Assembly: GCF_000620465.1 (NCBI RefSeq)
Contig: NZ_JIBE01000003.1
Span: 620,001 to 684,000 of the forward strand
Length of the DNA: 64,000 bases
DNA from: Ralstonia sp. UNC404CL21Col
Lineage (GTDB): Bacteria; Pseudomonadota; Gammaproteobacteria; Burkholderiales; Burkholderiaceae
Reading direction: 5' to 3'
The position numbers were made by a program, and so were the translations under genes. Below, piece after piece: positions 62,717 through 64,000 of this stretch. How positions within the stretch are numbered: the stretch's first letter is position 1; each line of letters opens with the position of its first letter. The notes under the pieces are model-generated. The model worked only from the letters and a program-made list of their open reading frames with translations, was not told the DNA's origin and made no database searches.

Positions 62717-64000
62717 ATGGCCGAAGCACTCGACGCATCCCGCACCGCCGCCAACGCGCTGGAGCGCATCACAGACCGCACTCTCGTCAAAACGCAGTCC
62801 TATGTCGACGGGGCCTGGGTGGGCGCGGCAGACGGCGCGACCTTCCCCGTCTACGACCCTGCCACCAACGCACACCTGACCGATGTTGCCAATCTCGGCC
62901 ACGCAGAAACGCTGCGCGCCATCGACGCGGCCAATGCGGCGTGGCCCGCATGGCGGGAGCTGACCGGCAAAGAGCGCGCTGGCCTGATGCGCCGCTGGTT
63001 CGACCTGCTGATCGCCAACGCCGACGACCTCGCCGCGCTGATGACCGCTGAACAAGGCAAGCCGCTGGCCGAAGCCAAGGGCGAAATTGTCTACGGCGCG
63101 TCGTTCATCGAATGGTTTGCCGAAGAGGCCAAGCGGGTCTCCGGCGACGTGATGGCCAGCACCTGGCGCGACAAGCGCATGGTCGTGTTGAAGCAGCCGG
63201 TGGGCGTGTGCGCGTCCATCACGCCGTGGAACTTCCCGCTGGCGATGATCACCCGCAAGGTCGCACCGGCCATGGCGGCAGGCTGCACCATCGTCATCAA
63301 GCCGGCCGAGCAAACGCCGCTGTCCGCGCTCGCGATGGCCGAACTGGCGCACCGCGCGGGCATTCCGAAGGGCGTCGTCAACGTCGTGACGGGTGACGCG
63401 GATCGCTCGATCGCCATCGGCAAGGCCTTGTGCGAATCGCCGATCGTGCGGCATCTGTCGTTCACGGGCTCGACGCCGGTGGGCCGCATCCTGATGCAGC
63501 AGTGCTCGCCGACGGTGAAGAAGGTGGCGCTGGAGCTGGGCGGCCATGCGCCGTTCATCGTGTTCGACGACGCCGATATCGATGCCGCCGTGGAGGGCGC
63601 GGTGCAGTCGAAGTACCGCAACGCCGGCCAGACGTGCGTGTGTACGAACCGCTTCTACGTGCATGCCTCGGTGTACGACACGTTTGTCGAGAAGCTCTCG
63701 GCCAAGGTGCGCGGCATCAAGGTCGGCAACGGCTTCGAGTCGGGCGTGGTGCAAGGCCCGCTGATCGACGATCAGGCCGTGGAGAAAGTGCAGCGCCACA
63801 TTGACGACGCGACGCAGAAAGGCGCACGCCTGACCGCCGGCGGCAAGCTGATGCAGGGCTTCGGTTCGCAGCGTTTTGTCGAGCCCACGGTGCTGGCGGA
63901 CGCCACGCCCGACATGCTGATCGCGCGCGAAGAAACCTTCGGCCCAGTCTCCGCGATCTTCAAGTTCCAGGACGAAGCGGAAGTCGTGCGCCTGGCCAAC
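62717..64000 (+). CDS. gabD: NAD(P)-dependent succinate-semialdehyde dehydrogenase, 5' part
   Basis: The frame is open from ATG 62717 to the window edge, giving 428 residues of about 485 expected. It has ITPWNFPLAMITRKVAPAMA, the glutamate in VALELGGHAPFIVFDDAD and the catalytic cysteine in NAGQTCVCTNRFYVH, and EETFGPV near the end. These fit succinate-semialdehyde dehydrogenase, completing GABA breakdown to succinate. A glutarate-semialdehyde role is also possible, which would fit the gcdH pathway, but the two loci are far apart. A GGAG precedes the start. Confidence 0.9.
   Translation, partial: MAEALDASRTAANALERITDRTLVKTQSYVDGAWVGAADGATFPVYDPATNAHLTDVANLGHAETLRAIDAANAAWPAWRELTGKERAGLMRRWFDLLIANADDLAALMTAEQGKPLAEAKGEIVYGASFIEWFAEEAKRVSGDVMASTWRDKRMVVLKQPVGVCASITPWNFPLAMITRKVAPAMAAGCTIVIKPAEQTPLSALAMAELAHRAGIPKGVVNVVTGDADRSIAIGKALCESPIVRHLSFTGSTPVGRILMQQCSPTVKKVALELGGHAPFIVFDDADIDAAVEGAVQSKYRNAGQTCVCTNRFYVHASVYDTFVEKLSAKVRGIKVGNGFESGVVQGPLIDDQAVEKVQRHIDDATQKGARLTAGGKLMQGFGSQRFVEPTVLADATPDMLIAREETFGPVSAIFKFQDEAEVVRLAN

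Overview
The window looks like a chromosomal segment of a GC-rich betaproteobacterium, most likely a Ralstonia species or a close Burkholderiaceae relative. This rests on codon and GC character, the tol-pal, rib and kyn gene orders, a Lrp-type KynR beside kynBUA, and a dispersed repeat of a kind I recall from these genomes. No phage, IS element, CRISPR array or rRNA operon was seen. Coding density is high and most genes are housekeeping or catabolic.

Layout. 1-5.3 kb: 3' part of an AsmA-family gene, then a three-gene operon for a periplasmic FAD dehydrogenase (Tat small subunit, GMC flavoprotein, tri-haem cytochrome c). 5.5-10 kb: pdxH, cfa, a DUF72 gene, msrA and a flavin reductase. 10.1-16 kb: amino-acid and aromatic catabolism. 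KynR is divergent from kynB-kynU-kynA (tryptophan to anthranilate), and an IclR regulator is divergent from glutaryl-CoA dehydrogenase, with a near-perfect operator between them. 16.4-25.7 kb: an AzgA-type purine permease, a 1-Cys peroxiredoxin, a DUF883/YqjE/YqjK envelope-stress trio, a FetAB-type exporter with a NUDIX hydrolase, and a TauD dioxygenase with an acyl-CoA-dehydrogenase-like flavoenzyme. 25.7-31 kb: a 2-ketogluconate operon kguE-kguK-kguT-kguD-ptxS plus a nucleoside deoxyribosyltransferase gene, headed by a perfect PtxS-type operator. Then come tRNA-Lys, a YedE-type sulfur transporter and queC.

33.3-38.7 kb is the complete cell-envelope operon ybgC-tolQ-tolR-tolA-tolB-pal-cpoB. 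After a short-chain dehydrogenase come glyA and nrdR. 41.9-53.9 kb is the most unusual part: two complete, syntenic minor-pilin operons in tandem (pilV-pilW-pilX-pilY1-pilE-fimT, twice), with only about 60 bp between them. The second copy is divergent and reduced: PilV is 77 aa and PilY1 is 610 aa against 1334 aa. 53.9-59.3 kb is ribD-ribE-ribBX-ribH-nusB-aminotransferase. The ribBX product has a GTP cyclohydrolase II-like half without the zinc cysteines. The window ends with a membrane-anchored lytic transglycosylase, ubiD and the 5' part of a gabD-type succinate-semialdehyde dehydrogenase.

Functional links. The periplasmic dehydrogenase and the kgu operon could form a sugar-acid oxidation and uptake route if the dehydrogenase acts on gluconate, which is not shown. 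The kyn genes and gcdH are separate degradation modules. The duplicated pilus-tip genes suggest two alternative type IV pilus priming/adhesin complexes sharing one assembly machine encoded elsewhere. Start sites were chosen from Shine-Dalgarno sequences, overlaps and family N-termini and are marked where ambiguous. All family assignments are from reading the sequence; no database search was run.
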